The notes under the pieces are model-generated. The model had not been told where the DNA came from and did no database searches. It saw only the letters and a program-made list of their open reading frames with translations. Positions 43,978 to 55,912 of a stretch of DNA of 64,000 bases are shown piece after piece (within the stretch, counting starts at the first letter, position 1; every line of letters begins with the position of its first letter). Location: assembly GCF_019320115.1 (NCBI RefSeq), contig NC_089582.1, positions 126,071,259 to 126,135,258 on the forward strand. Direction: 5' to 3'. The DNA is from Miscanthus floridulus. Taxonomy: Eukaryota; Streptophyta; Magnoliopsida; Poales; Poaceae. The position numbers and the translations under genes were made by a program.

Positions 43978-44249
43978 ATGATGTAAATTAAATGTTTATT
44001 GATATTGTTATTCTCGAGAACAAGATTATGAAAGTGTTGTATATATACATATATATATATATATCTATAATATATATAGTTTCATACTTTATTCGAATAT
44101 AATAATGCTCAAGATGAGAATTAGATGTAATTATACGCATGCGTGTATTTATATTAGCAGCGTAGAATACGTACATAAAAACATATTATATATTAAACAA
44201 ATACGTGTAACTGAACTGAAAACAAATTAAACAAAAAAAAGAAAAAGAA
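43978..44249. other. AT-rich 3' region of CACTA-C
   Basis: TA-rich DNA (ATATATATATAT near 44050) between the protease stop codon and the right terminal array. Presumably 3' UTR. Confidence 0.5.
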
Positions 44250-44536
44250 AAGGAACCTTTAGTCCCGGTTGGGGTTACCAACCGGGACTAAAGGGTGAAC
44301 CGTTAGTCCCGGTTGGTGTTACCAACCGAGACTAAAGGATGCGCCAGGTTCGCTCGGTTGGAGGGCCTTTAGTCCCGGTTGGTGTTACCAACCGGGACTA
44401 AAGGTCCCTCTTTAGTCCCGGCTCGATGACCCGGGACTGAAGGTTCCACCTTTAGTCCCGGGATCGTTGTCCCGGCGCGGTAACCGGGACTAAAGGCTGT
44501 TACCGCCCGGGACAACAAGTCCATTCTGTAGTAGTG
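44250..44536. repeat. Subterminal array and TIR, right end of CACTA-C
   Basis: Four or more inverted units of TTTAGTCCCGGTTGGTGTTA/CCAACCGGGACTAAAG, then TAGTAGTG ending at 44536. Confidence 0.92.
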
Positions 44537-44725
44537 TATATTCATGACTTTTGTGCATAACATTTTGTAGGACAAAACTTATCACTGCAACTTGTTATCA
44601 TAACCTTTTTAATAGTCTTTTATGTAATTTTATAGACAACTTATCATGATAACTCTTTTCTACGTGACCTTTGCAACCCATTTTTTATTCATAATTGTCA
44701 GCGTACAAAGTTATCATAACAATTT

Positions 44726-46188
44726 TGAAAGCATCCAGACCCCTAGTTGGGTTTCGGTGATTAATGACAATACGTGATTACTGTAACTAACGTGTGTTTT
44801 GCAGAGGCAATTAAGTTAGGTCACGGTAATGGAGATCGATTGAGCAATCATGGTGGTCATGCCCCTACGATGAAAATCGTTTCGGTTTTCAAATGATGGA
44901 CGATAAGGTTAAGGATGAACTAGTTCTAAGTGTCATTTGGTGTTGAAGAGACATTTAGAGTAGTTTAGGACTTTGTTTTTCCTTTGGCCGTACTATTAAG
45001 GGGGGTATGGACGGGTAACTTGACCTAGGTGAGTCTAGTGAGTTAGGTGTGGTGCACACTAGCTAAATCTAGCACTAGGTAGCTCCAAAATAGCCCTTAG
45101 ATCCATTGGAGCAAACTTCATTCACATATGATCGAGATTTGGAAGTGAATGGAGGGTCAAATATTGACCGGACGCTGGCTTCGGTGTGATCGGACGCTGG
45201 CGCAGAGTCCGGTCAGTTCATTTGATCAAGGTGAAGTCGTCTAGAAGTGACCGGACGCTGAGAGGCGAAGTGACCGGGCGCTGAGTCCCAGCGTCCAGTC
45301 GACTCCAGTAAGGTTCTAGAGAGGGAAAATCACGACTGGACGTTGTCCAGCGTCCGGTCACTACTTGATCACTGGAGTTCAGGGTGAACTGACCGAAGCG
45401 TCCGGTCAACATGACCGGAGCGTTCGGTCACCCCGCAGAGGCACATAACGGTTTGTTTTTAGCCTATGTTATAAATACTTCCTCCATTCGTGTGTGGGGG
45501 TACTTTTGCTCATTTCAACAGCTGAAAAACATCTTTGAGAGTGCTAAGAAGAGCAAGGTCCTAGTGAGGTGATTGAGATTTGAGTATCCCAAAGAGAGCT
45601 CTCATTAGTGAGATCAAGAGTAGCAAAGTGTGCATCCACCCTTCTCATTAGGCTTGTCGTGGTCAAGTGAGAGTTCGTGCTTGTTACTCTTGGTGATCGT
45701 CATCACCTAGATGGCTTAGTGGTGATTGTGAGCTTGGTGATCATCCGACGGAGCTTGTGGATGACCCAACTCAAGTTGTGAGCGGTTGTGGGTGATTCAC
45801 CACGACGGAGTGTCAAAGAATCAATCCGTAGAGAGCACTTGATCCTTGTGCGGATGAAGGGGGAGCTACACCCTTGCGCGGGTGCTCCAACGAGGACTAG
45901 TGGGGAGTGGTGACTCTCTGATATCTTGGCAAAACATCGCCATGTTTCTCCTTCTCTCTATACTTTGAGCATTTACTTTGAGCAATTCAATACTTGTCTT
46001 TACAGTCGTAGAATTACCATGCTAGAGTAGGATTGGAACTTAGGTTGTAAGTCTTTTTGTGCGGTAGAACATTAGAAACACTTTTTAGGCACAAGGGGTT
46101 AATTAGGCTAACCATATGATTTAATTATTGCAAAGAAATTTAGAATTAGCCCAATTCACCCCCCCTCTTGGACATCTTGATCCTTTCA
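44726..46188 (+). repeat. 5' LTR of the copia element
   Basis: 1463 bp with TGAAAG...CTTTCA ends. An array of GACCGGACGCTG/CAGCGTCCGGTC dyads occupies 45165-45430, just upstream of a TATA box TATAAATA (45470-45477). Transcription would start shortly after, giving R and U5. Compared with the 3' LTR there are 17 differences in the first 235 bp by my count, 16 of them transitions. Confidence 0.95.
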
Positions 46189-46190
46189 AT

Positions 46191-46202
46191 TGGAATCAGA
46201 GC
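46191..46202 (+). other. Primer-binding site (initiator Met tRNA type)
   Basis: TGGAATCAGAGC lies two bases after the 5' LTR and differs by one base from TGGTATCAGAGC, the usual PBS of plant copia elements, complementary to the 3' end of initiator methionine tRNA. Confidence 0.85.
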
Positions 46203-46241
46203 CTCGTGCTCACATATTTAGGCTTAACCGCCTAGAGAAAG

Positions 46242-48633
46242 ATGTCTCATGGGGATGGACCTCCTCCTATCTTTGAGGGGGATGATTTTCCATATTAGAA
46301 AATTCGCATGGAGGCGTAATTAGAAGCTCTAGATGTTGGAATACTTAGAGCCGCCTCACAAGGCTTCCCAAAACCTCGAGATGCTACACACCTATAAGGC
46401 GATGAGGTGACTTATGAGAAATGGAATGCAAAGGCTCGAAACACCATCTTTAGAGGCCTTTGCAAAGATATGTTCAACCGGGTGAGGAACCACAAAGACG
46501 CCCATGCACTATGGTTGGACGTTTGTGCGCTCCATGAGGGAATAAAGAGTGAGCGTGAGAAACGCTATCATCTTGTCATAAAAAAGCTTAACTCCTTTGA
46601 GATGCTTCCTAAAGAATGTGCTAATAAAATATATTCACGCTTGAATATTCTTATAGAGGAAGTCAATGGGCTTGTTCTCACTCAAATGCAACCATCTGAT
46701 GTTGTAAGAAAGATCTTGAGTGTCCTCCCCATTGACAAATATGGGCATATTATGACCGTGCTTCATCAAGGTGATCTTTCCACCACTACAACGACACAAA
46801 TCTTGGGAAAGATCAATGCTCATGAGATGTACATGCACATCACACCTCAAGATGGCTCATCCTCTACAAAGAAGAAAGAAAAGGACTTAGCATTCAAAGC
46901 TAGCCAAGAGAAGGGCAAAGCAAGACTTGAGTATGAGAGCTTAAGTGATGATGAAGTTGATGATGCAAGTCTTGCTCTCATGGTGAGAAAACCGCCAAGA
47001 TGCTAAAGTAGCTCAACAAGAGTGGCATCAAGTTCGATGGCAAGAAGAAGAAGTTCTTCACTAGCTCAATCTCCGAGATGGATTGCTACAATTGTGGAGA
47101 ACTTGGTCATCTAACACACTAATGCACCAAGCCCAAGAAAGACAAGTTCAAGAACAAGTACAAGGGCAAGAAAGATGACTCAAGTAATGAATAAGAAGAT
47201 GAGAAGAAGAAAAATAAGCCATACAAGAAGAGAGATGGCAAGAAGAAAGACTTTCATAAGAAGAAGAAGAGTGGAAAGGCATATATCGTCGGTGATTGGC
47301 TCACGGACATTGATTCATCTAGTGGCTCATCTGATGATGATAGTGACAACGAGAAGGTGACCACCATTGTTATTGACTCTTCGTCATCTTCACCGCCACC
47401 ACTGCCATCATCCTCTACACACCTATGCCTTATGGCCAAGGGTGAACGCAAGGTATCAAATGATGATGATAGTAGTGGTGATGAACATGCTAGTAATGAT
47501 GATAGCGATAGTGATGATGATGAATATGAATCACCTTCTTATGATGATCTTGCTAGATTGCTAAAACAATACACTACGATCATTATAAAGACTAGAGCTA
47601 AGAATGAAAAGTTAGAAGCTAAGAATGATTCACTTTTAGCAAAATGTGATATGGCGGAAAAGGCTAGTATTGAGCTTAGAGAAGCAAATGATGCTATATC
47701 ATCCAAACTCAAGGAGCTCAAATCTTCTAAGAAAGAGCTTAAAGATAAATATGATAAACTTGAGGGGATGCACAAAGAGCTCATCACTAGCCATAACAAG
47801 CTAAAAGAAGAATACACTACTCTTAAGATTAATCATGATAATCTTATTATTGCTCAAGAATTTCTATCCATGAGCCACATGATGCTACTAACAATGTTGT
47901 TAAGATTGATATAGCTACATCATGTGATGATTTAATCATTGAGAGCATTGAGCAAAGTTCTAGTAGCAAGGGCAAGCAAGTGGTTGAGGCCGATGATTAT
48001 GATGAGTTTGTCAAGCTCAAGAATGGTAATGAAAAGCTCAAGAAAGATCTTATAGAAATCAAAAGCCAAAACACTATTGTGCTAGAAACTCTTGATCATG
48101 ATGGTGATTTGATGCTTGAGAATGAGAAGCTAAAAGAAGAGAACAAGAAGCTCAAGGAAGAGAAAAACAATGATGCTCTCAAGAAAGAGAACAAGAAGCT
48201 CAAATTGGAGAAAGAGCATCTCAAGATTGGATTGAGCAAGTTCATAAGAGGCAAGCATCTACAAAGTGAGCTACTTATGAACACCATCATGAAGATGGAT
48301 AGAAGTGGCATTGGGTATTTGGCAAACCAAGAGAAGAAGGCTCAAGCTCAACAATAACACAAGTCAAAGCCAAAGCCAAAGAGATGCTTTGAGTGTGGAC
48401 AAGAATGTCACTTTGCCCATGAGTGTCAAACTCCACCACCACAACCCTTGTCCAAGTATGCGAGACCTTTTGCCTTCAATGCTCACTACATGCTTAGAAA
48501 GGATTCTAGTGGAAAGATGAAAGTCATGTTCTTAGGACCTCCAAACAAGAATAGGCCTAAGAAAATTTGGGTTGCAAAGTCACTTGTTGAGAAGGTGAAG
48601 GGCCCTCAACAAGTTTGGGTTTCTAAAGCTTGA
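46242..48633 (+). pseudogene. gag: gag of the copia element, interrupted
   Basis: The ATG at 46242 opens MSHGDGPPPIFEGDDF. Three early stops follow before a longer frame (46407-47006) with the typical copia gag region (ALWLDVCALHEG, YHLVIKKLNSFEMLPKE, VVRKILSVLP). A frameshift near 46990 moves the reading to a first CCHC knuckle (CYNCGELGHLTH, with a stop before its last Cys, about 47080-47125), an acidic and lysine-rich part, and long Lys/Glu/Leu coiled coils (47550-47860, 47980-48330). A second knuckle (CFECGQECHFAHEC, about 48391) precedes a C-terminal tail ending VWVSKA at 48633. Gag forms the particle and packages RNA. Two knuckles and extended coiled coil are consistent with SIRE-type gag. 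Not functional as read. Confidence 0.85.
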
Positions 48634-48647
48634 TCTCTTGTGTGTAG

Positions 48648-51600
48648 GTGAACTACAAGACCGGTGGAAGTCATTGGGTTATTGATAGTGGTTGCACACA
48701 ATATATGATCGGCGATCCTCGTATGTTCACCTCACTTGATGAAGAAGTAGATGGACAAGAAAGAATCACGTTTGGAGATAATTCAAAGGGCAAGGTTAAA
48801 GGATTGGGCAAAGTGGCAATATCAAATAATTATTCTATCTCAAATGTGCTATATGTTGCTTCATTGAGCTTCAACTTGCTATCCGTAGGACAATTGTTTG
48901 ATCTTGGCTTCCAATGCTTGTTCACCGAGAAGGAAGTTGTTGTATCTAAGAAGGATGATGATCAAGTGATATTCAAAGGATTTAGATACAACAACCTATA
49001 TCTAGTGGAATTTACCTCCGAAGATGTAAATTTGAAGACATGCCTATTCACCAAAATAACACTTGGGTGGCTATGGCATAGAAGACTTGTTCATATTGGG
49101 ATGAGCTCACTCAAGAAGCTAATGAAGAATGATTTGGTGAGAGGGTTGAAGGATGTGAAGTTTGAGAAGGACAAGCTTTGTAGTGCATGTCAAGCCAGTA
49201 AGCAAGTTGCAAATACTCATCCAACCAAAGCTTTCATGTCAATCACAAGAGTGCTAGAACTCCTTCATATGGATTTATTTGGACCAACAACATACAAGAG
49301 TTTGGTAGAGAATCTTTATTGTCTTGTGATTGTTGATGACTATTCAAGATACACATGGGTATTCTTCCTTCATGACAAATCTGAAATTGCATCTTGCTTC
49401 AAAAAGTTTGTCAAGAGAGCACAAAATGAATTTGAAGTGAAACTCAAGAAAATTAGAAGTGACAATGGGAAGGAATTTGACAACACAAACATAGAAGCCT
49501 ATCGTGATGAAGTTGGGATCAAGCATGAGGTTTCCACAACATATACTCCTCGACAAAATGGTGTAGTTGAGAGAAAGAACCAGACATTGATCACTCTTGC
49601 AAGAACAATGCTAGATGAGTACAACACCCCCGAAGCTCTATGGGCGGAAGCTATCAATACCGCATGCTATGCATCCAACTGCCTATTCCTTTAAAAGTTC
49701 CTTAGCAAGACACCTTATGAGTTGCTCAATGGGAAGAAGCTGAATGTCTCCTTCTTTAGGGTGTTTGGTTGTAAATGCTACATCTACAAGAAGCGGCAAC
49801 ACCTAGGGAAGTTTCAAAGATGTTGTGATATTGATTTTCTTGGTGGTTACTCATCAAAGTTCAAAGCATATAGAGTATTTAATCATGCCACCGGTTTGGT
49901 TAAAGAAACATATAATGTGGAATTTGATGAATCTAATGACTCCCAAGGAGCACATGAGAATCTTGATGATATAGGTGATGAACCATTGAGGGAGGCCATG
50001 AAGAACATTCTGGTTGGAGACATCAAGCCTAAAGATGATGAAGATAATGTATAAGTGATTAATCCACCTTCTTAAACAAGTGTGCCACAAGATGGTAATA
50101 AAGATGGAAGAGTAGAAAATGAAGACACTCATGTCTCCCATGATCAAATGGTGGTACAAGCACAAGATGTTGATGCTCCATAATCTCCTCCTCAAGTTGT
50201 CAATAGAAGAAATACACCTCTACTATAAGATCATCCATAAGATCTTATCATAGAAAGTCCATCAAAGGGTGTAATGACTCACTCACAAAAACTTACTTTA
50301 TTTATTGCTCATCACTCTTTTGTCTCTTGCTTTGAGACTACTAAGGTAGAAGAAGCTCTTCAAGATCTAGATTGGATAAATGCCATGCATGAAGAGTTGA
50401 ACAACTTCACCCACAATGAAGTTTGGACTCTTGAAGAGCGGCCAAAAGGTGTAAGAGTCATTGGAACAAAGTGGGTGTTCTGCCACAAGCAATATGATTA
50501 AGGTGTAGTTGTGAGGAATAAGGCAAGACTAGTTGCAAAGGGGTTCTTGCAAGTTGAAGGTTTGGATTTTGGAGAGACCTTTGCACCGGTTGTAAGACTA
50601 GAAGCCATCCGTATCCTCCTTGCATATGCATCACATCATGACATGAAACTATATCAAATAGATGTGAAAAGTGCATTCTTAAATAGCTTTATTAATGAAC
50701 TAGTCTATGTTGATCAACCTCCTGGGTTTGAAGACCCTAGATATCCAAATCATGTTTATAGGTTGTCCAAGGCATTATATGGGCTTAAGCAAGCCTCAAG
50801 AGCTTGGTATGAGCGCCTTTGGAACTTCCTCATTGAGAAGGGTTTCACCATTGAGAAGGTTGATACCATACTATTCACCATGAAGCTTGATGGGCACATC
50901 TTCATTTGTCAAGTGTATGTTGATGATATCATCTTTGGATCATCAAATGAAGATTCTTGCAAAGAGTTTGGTGGATTGATGTCGAAGGAGTTCGAGATGT
51001 CAATGATTGGAGAGCTTACATTCTTTCTTAGTTTTCAAGTCAAGCAAATGAGAGAAGGGATTTTCATCTCTCAAGAGAAATATACAAATGATCCTCTCAA
51101 GAGATTCAAGATGAATGAATGTAAGCCAATCAAGACACCAATGCCAACTAATGGATATTTCGACCTAGATAAGGGAGGTAACACGGTTGATCAAACTCTC
51201 TACCACTCTATGATTGGTAACTTGTTATATTTAACCGCATCTAGGCCCGACACCATGTTTAGTGTGTGTATGTGTGCTAGATTTCAAGTTAATCATAAGG
51301 AAACTCATTTGATTGCCATAAAAAGAATCCTTAGGTATCTTAAGCACACACCAAGCATTGGCCTTTGGTATCCCAAAGGAGCTATATTTGAATTAGTTGG
51401 CTATTCCAATTTGGATTATGCCTGTTGTAAAGTGGATAGAAAAAGCACATCCAGAGGATGCCATTTACTTGGTAGATCACTTGTGTCTTGGTCCTCTAAG
51501 AAACAAAATAGTGTGGCTTTGTCCACCGCCGAAGCAGAATACATTGCCGTGGGTGCTTGTTGTGTATAAATACTTTATATGAAGCAACCTTTGCTAGACT

Positions 51601-51920
51601 ATGGTGTAGTTCTAGAAAAGGTACCTCTTTTGTGTGACAATGAAAGTGCGGTAAAACTTGGAAATAATCTGGTTCAACACTCTCACACCAAGCACATAGA
51701 TATCCTGCATCACTTTCTTAGAGATCATGTTGCTAAAAATGATATATCATTAGAAGGTGTAAGGACCGAGGATCAATTGGTAGATATCTTCACTAAACCG
51801 CTAGATGAGGCGACTTTTTGTCGATTGCGGAATGAGCTCAATGTTCTTGATTTTAGTAACTTCACTAAAAATGAGCTTGTGTTGTCCCTTGCATTGCATT
51901 GTAATATACAACATGTTTAA
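48648..51920 (+). pseudogene. pol: pol of the copia element: protease, integrase, RT, RNase H with nonsense codons
   Basis: One phase is kept from 48648 to 51920, broken only by about eight stop codons (for example at 49692, 50052, 50499, 51567). Protease: HWVIDSGCTQYM with the DSG active site near 48684. Integrase zinc part: LWHRRLVHIGMSS...CSACQ. Catalytic triad: HMDLFGPT (about 49269), SDNGKEFDN (about 49461), NGVVERKNQ (about 49560). RT: KARLVAKGFLQVEG, DVKSAFLN, KALYGLKQASRAWYERL, and YVDD at 50915-50926. RNase H: TAEAEYIAVGA and HTKHIDILHHFLRD. The integrase-before-RT order defines copia. A region at 50052-50270 between integrase and RT is stop-rich. Confidence 0.92.
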
Positions 51921-52264
51921 TTTTTGGTAATACATATAGGGCTTGTCTAACATGGTTAAGATAACCGCTGTAAAGCGTGTGAAGAAGCTTAACCTTGGAT
52001 CAAACTTGACAAGCAACTAGATTTAATTTTAAGTATTTGCATTGCATATGCATGAATGTTGCTTTGTCGTTTATCTTCAAATTGCCCTCTTATTGCCTAT
52101 TTTCTTAAAAAGAATTATAGCCTAAGGCAAAATATTTTGAAAATTTTGAGGGTTTGAGAGAGGTCACTCATATCAGTCCCAACTGGTGTTTATTTAGATC
52201 TTATTGGAGTTGGGACTTAATTGGGAACAGGCAGCACGAAGGACTTCGAAGATTTGCTAGAAAA
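51921..52264. other. Spacer between pol and the internal dyad array
   Basis: Non-coding, AT-rich; no open frame of note. Part of the copia element. Confidence 0.5.
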
Positions 52265-52631
52265 AGAGTGACTGGATGCTGCACCAGACTCTGAAGTCCA
52301 GCGTTCGGTCAGTTCACAGGAGGTGAACTTGCTGTGAAGGAGTGACCGGACACTGAATAGTGTTCTCTCAACGTCCAGTCAGATGGCGATCCAACGTCCG
52401 GTCAAGCGAAGAAGACAAAGTCAGGATCGACCGGACTCTAGCTAGGTCCGGTCAGTGGTGATCGGACACGTCCGGTCGCGATTCCAAGGGATTTGGACCT
52501 CTCTGGAATCGATCGGACGTTGGGTGGCAGCGTCCGGTCGCTGCCACCAGAGCGTCCGGTCAGTAGAAAATGTGCGGGAATTGAACTCTCTTCTCTGTTT
52601 CCTATTCTACTTCGTGGGGGCCACTATAAAT
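52265..52631 (+). promoter_or_regulatory. Internal dyad array plus TATA box (possible promoter for ORF3)
   Basis: Repeats of CGTCCGGTCA and TGACCGGACRC in both orientations run from about 52265 to 52565, the same motif as in the LTR U3. They are followed by CTATAAAT (52624-52631). In the LTR the last motif lies about 50-60 bp upstream of the TATA box; here the spacing is similar (about 60 bp). Promoter function is inference. Confidence 0.5.
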
Positions 52632-53365
52632 CGCCATGCACGTGGTTGACCTATTCTATTCCGCATCGTCGCCATGCCTACCCGAGCCACCATGCTGTAG
52701 TGCTCGCCCTGCTCCCGTGCCACCATCGCGTCCCTGCGCCGCCGCTCCTATGCGCCACCGCGCTCGCACCCCACTGCGCCGCCGCTGCCCACGCCGTGCT
52801 CCTCGCACCACGCTCATGCCTCCCCTGCCCATAGCCATGCCGTCGTTGCCCGTGCCTCTGCACTGCGCCTTGCTAGCATCACCACCGCGCCATCCTCCAG
52901 CGCCGCCTCCGTGCACCAGCGCCGCCATCCGATCCACATCGAAGTCCCTGCCATCGCAAGCAACAAAGCTACTTTCCTACTCACCGTGCCTAATCCACTG
53001 CCCTACATTGCATTGCTCGGCCGCCGCACTTCGCTAGAACCCTAGCCTCGCATTGCCCCCCGGTGATTCCCCATTTGTCATTCCTCTTCTTTTTGGATCA
53101 TCGGTTCATCAGGTAGCAAGCCCTCGGTTCTAATTTCACACCTAATTGCTTGCTTTCTTAGGGTTTTGTATCTCTAGATGAATAATTAAAATTATTTGTA
53201 TACCCTATATTCTATCGTGCAGTGAGTCGGTGCCGTTGAGGTCCTATTTATAGTTGTCAGTCAACTCGGGGCCAAGCTCGCGAGTACGGATCAAGGCCAA
53301 GCCTCAGAAGTGATAGTTGGCAGTAGATCTTCATCAGCGGCAGTTGTTCTTTTTAGATCCATCAG
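52632..53365 (+). promoter_or_regulatory. C-rich leader and candidate intron before ORF3
   Basis: 52640-53045 is extremely C/G-rich with CGCC, CACC and GCCGC repeats and resembles a leader. A donor ATCAG|GTAGCA (53113) and an acceptor TTTTTAG| (exon from 53357) could remove a T-rich intron before the ATG at 53366. Open frames in the C-rich stretch look like composition effects. Confidence 0.4.
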
Positions 53366-55912
53366 ATGGCTTATGTCAAGAATATTGGAGGTGGTCCCGG
53401 TGATGAGGATCTAAGGCCCTCACCTTGCTAGTCTACAGATCCAAAAGGCAAGGCGACGAAGAAGCTTGCAACAAAGAAGCGGAAGTATCTAGATGCAGAT
53501 ACAGCTAGAGTAGCCGTAGTTGCAGCAGCAGCAGAGCATGTAGAGGCAGGAGATGCTAGGAGTGGAGTTCAGATCGTAGATCAGCTCTCTCCATCTACGA
53601 GAGCTGCAATAGAGCAGGTTGAGCGCCGTCATGGTGGTCCAGCTAGGACTGTCATGGTTGGAGGATGGTGTATAGCTATGGATGAGAGTCAGCCTCAGGG
53701 GGAGTCATAGTAGGAGCCACAACCAGTAGAGCAGACTCAGGAGGGAGAGCAGGTCGAGGAGACAGAGCAGGCACCTTAGCCACGGCTTCGCCGCTCTGGT
53801 CGCACCTGTGCTCCAGTCACTCTGAGGTCAGAGACACAGCAGAGGGGTTCACATCCACCACCCAGACCACAGGGTCCACCTCTAGTGACCCATCTAGATT
53901 TGAGGGCCGCCACGGCCAAGTAGGTGCAGCAGCTCAGATTTGTGGATTTTGAGCAGTGGTTTCCGCCAAGGCAAGATGAGCGTGCATCAGAGGGCTTCTA
54001 CACACCACTGCAGAAAGACTTCTATAATGCATATCTTAACAGTGGGGCACTATTTATGTCACAGAGGGTGTGCAACATTGAGTCCATAGTAGTAGCAGCA
54101 GCTGGAGAGCATATTCTCCCCTATCTAGTATATCTACTAGGGCTGATAGATTTACTTGGATAGATAGGATTATATATTCTATCTTGGGTCCATCAGTTCT
54201 ATGCTTTACTATGGATTAACCCGCAGCATAGATTTATACACTTTGCATTCAGAGGCAGAGATTACAGGCTGACAAGCACTAGGGTCAGGGAGATTCTTAG
54301 GCTTCAGGAGCAGCTCGTCAGGCTACATGAGGTTTGCTATGGACAGACAACACCTCCTAGACGTCCTCATGGCGGTTTGGTACCTCCTACAAATCTAGTC
54401 CGTCACTGCTTCAAAGAGCCTTTTGGTGAGGGGTCGAGCAGGACAAGTAATCTCACTCCTATAGCTAGAGTGTTGGATGCTATTATGAGGAGGACCCTGA
54501 TATATTCCGAGGATGGGGTATCGCGAGGGCTTGACTCACATTTAGTTATGGCTTCTAAACTCCTTGATGCAGCAGACTATGTTTGACATTTGAGACCTCT
54601 TTCTATCAAAGATGGAGGATACTATTGCTGAGGGGTTTAGAGGTCATCGTCAGTTGCCCTATGCTCACTGGATCATATTTCTTATTCGTAGGGCAGTTAC
54701 AGTGAGGCTACCTAACATGCTAGCTGAGTACAATGGTGCTACTACAGAGTTTCCTGCATATAACCTGACTCAGATGATCTGCCATAGTACACCGAGTGCA
54801 CCTAGCCAGCTGCGTCGTCGTCTGGAGGTGCCAGAGACTGCAACCCAGCAGGATGATACTATCAGGGGCATAGCAGCTATAGAGGAGGAGCAGCTTGATG
54901 CTTAGCTGGAGGGGATGGTCGAGAGCGACCCCAATGATAGCTCAGATGAGGACTACCGGGACATTCCTTAGATGCCTCCACGTCGACATGACCATGAGGT
55001 CGGTAGCTCTAGTTTAGCTCCACCTGCACCGCAGACAGACCCCGCTCTACTTGCCATACTTGAGCGGATGAGGTAGGATCAGGCTCGCCAGGCTCAGGAG
55101 ACCGCCGCTACTTTTGCACAGTTTTAGACTCAGTAGGATGAGTTTCAGCGGCAGCAGTAGGCCATACAGCAGCAGTAGCAAGCCATGCATCAGCAGCAGC
55201 TCCTCATGCAGCAGCAGCTACTTAGGTTTATGCAGCATGTTGTGATAACTATTGGGGTCCCACCGCCATAGCCTTCACCCCAGTTTGGTCAGACTGCCAC
55301 CACTTCTATGACTCCTGCGTTATAGCATAGTGCGCTTCAGAGTTAGGGACAGCCACCAGCATAGTTTGCTTCACCTATAGAGCAGGTGTCCTAGTGGTTT
55401 GCCTCGCCAGTGTTAGCCCCATAGTTCACACCTCTTCAGACGGGCTTCACACCGGCTCAGACTTCCTCACTGATAGTGCTAGATACCTTAGTCTCCAGGA
55501 GTCTTGGAGAGACTTTTAGTGAGTTGATAGGGCAGCCTACTCCACCATATTTGCATGTCTTAGGTCCTTCTATAGTTGTACCTATTACCGGGACTACAGA
55601 GACGCTCCCTTCGTCAGTTGCATCATCAAAGCAGGCAGCACCAGTTATTGATCCGACCTAGACCGCTTTAGCATCACTTCAAGCTACAGAGGGTTAGACT
55701 GCTCAAAGCTCTAGTTCAGATGATGATGGCACATAGTTCCAGCTCGCTCCTCGTACCTCAATGCCTGACTCGTTCGCTGTAGCCCCACTGACCGACCCTT
55801 AGGTTTTGGTGTTTGACGCTAAAGGGGGAGAGGGATCGAGTATGTTAGTCTTAGGGGGAGCGACATATCTAGGGGATCTTAGTTTATCTATTAGATTTGG
55901 TTTTTATGTGTG
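53366..55912 (+). pseudogene. Envelope-like third ORF of the copia element, interrupted
   Basis: The ATG at 53366 opens MAYVKNIGGGPGDEDLRPSP. One frame is kept to about 54584, then a frameshift, then another frame to about 55912 (ending VFDAKGGEGSS...IRFGFYV). A basic N-terminal stretch (KKLATKKRKY) is followed by Pro/Gln/Glu-rich sequence. A conserved-looking core follows (FVDFEQWFPPRQDERASEGF, FRGRDYRLTSTRVREILRL, LTPIARVLDAIMRRTLIYSE) resembling the domain called putative plant transposon protein. A Gln-rich tail completes it. Hydrophobic stretches occur near 54110-54230. More than a dozen TAG codons replace likely CAG, especially in the Gln-rich tail (55060-55400). SIRE-type elements carry env-like genes here; a true envelope role is unproven. 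Confidence 0.7.

Larger units (their letters stand above)
33891..44536 (+). mobile_element. CACTA-C: structurally complete CACTA element, 10.6 kb, TSD TAT
   Basis: The left end CACTACTAGAGAACAGACTT starts at 33891. The right end is the inverted CACTACTACAGAATGGACTT finishing at 44536, giving 17 of 20 matching terminal positions. TAT flanks both ends (33888-33890 and 44537-44539). TTTAGTCCCGGTTGGT palindrome arrays lie at both ends and once in the centre. Order on the plus strand: array, leader exon, two-copy repeat, GRF finger gene, truncated TNP2 gene, AT repeat, central array, TATA and GC-rich leader, and an eight-exon gene with Ulp1-like protease. Because TNP2 is truncated, the element would need transposase supplied in trans. 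Confidence 0.95.

Noticed and set aside
52636..53037. 133-codon Pro/Arg-rich frame and antisense partners
   Set aside because: C-rich leader composition effect; on the proposed transcript it would be 5' untranslated, and no domain is present.
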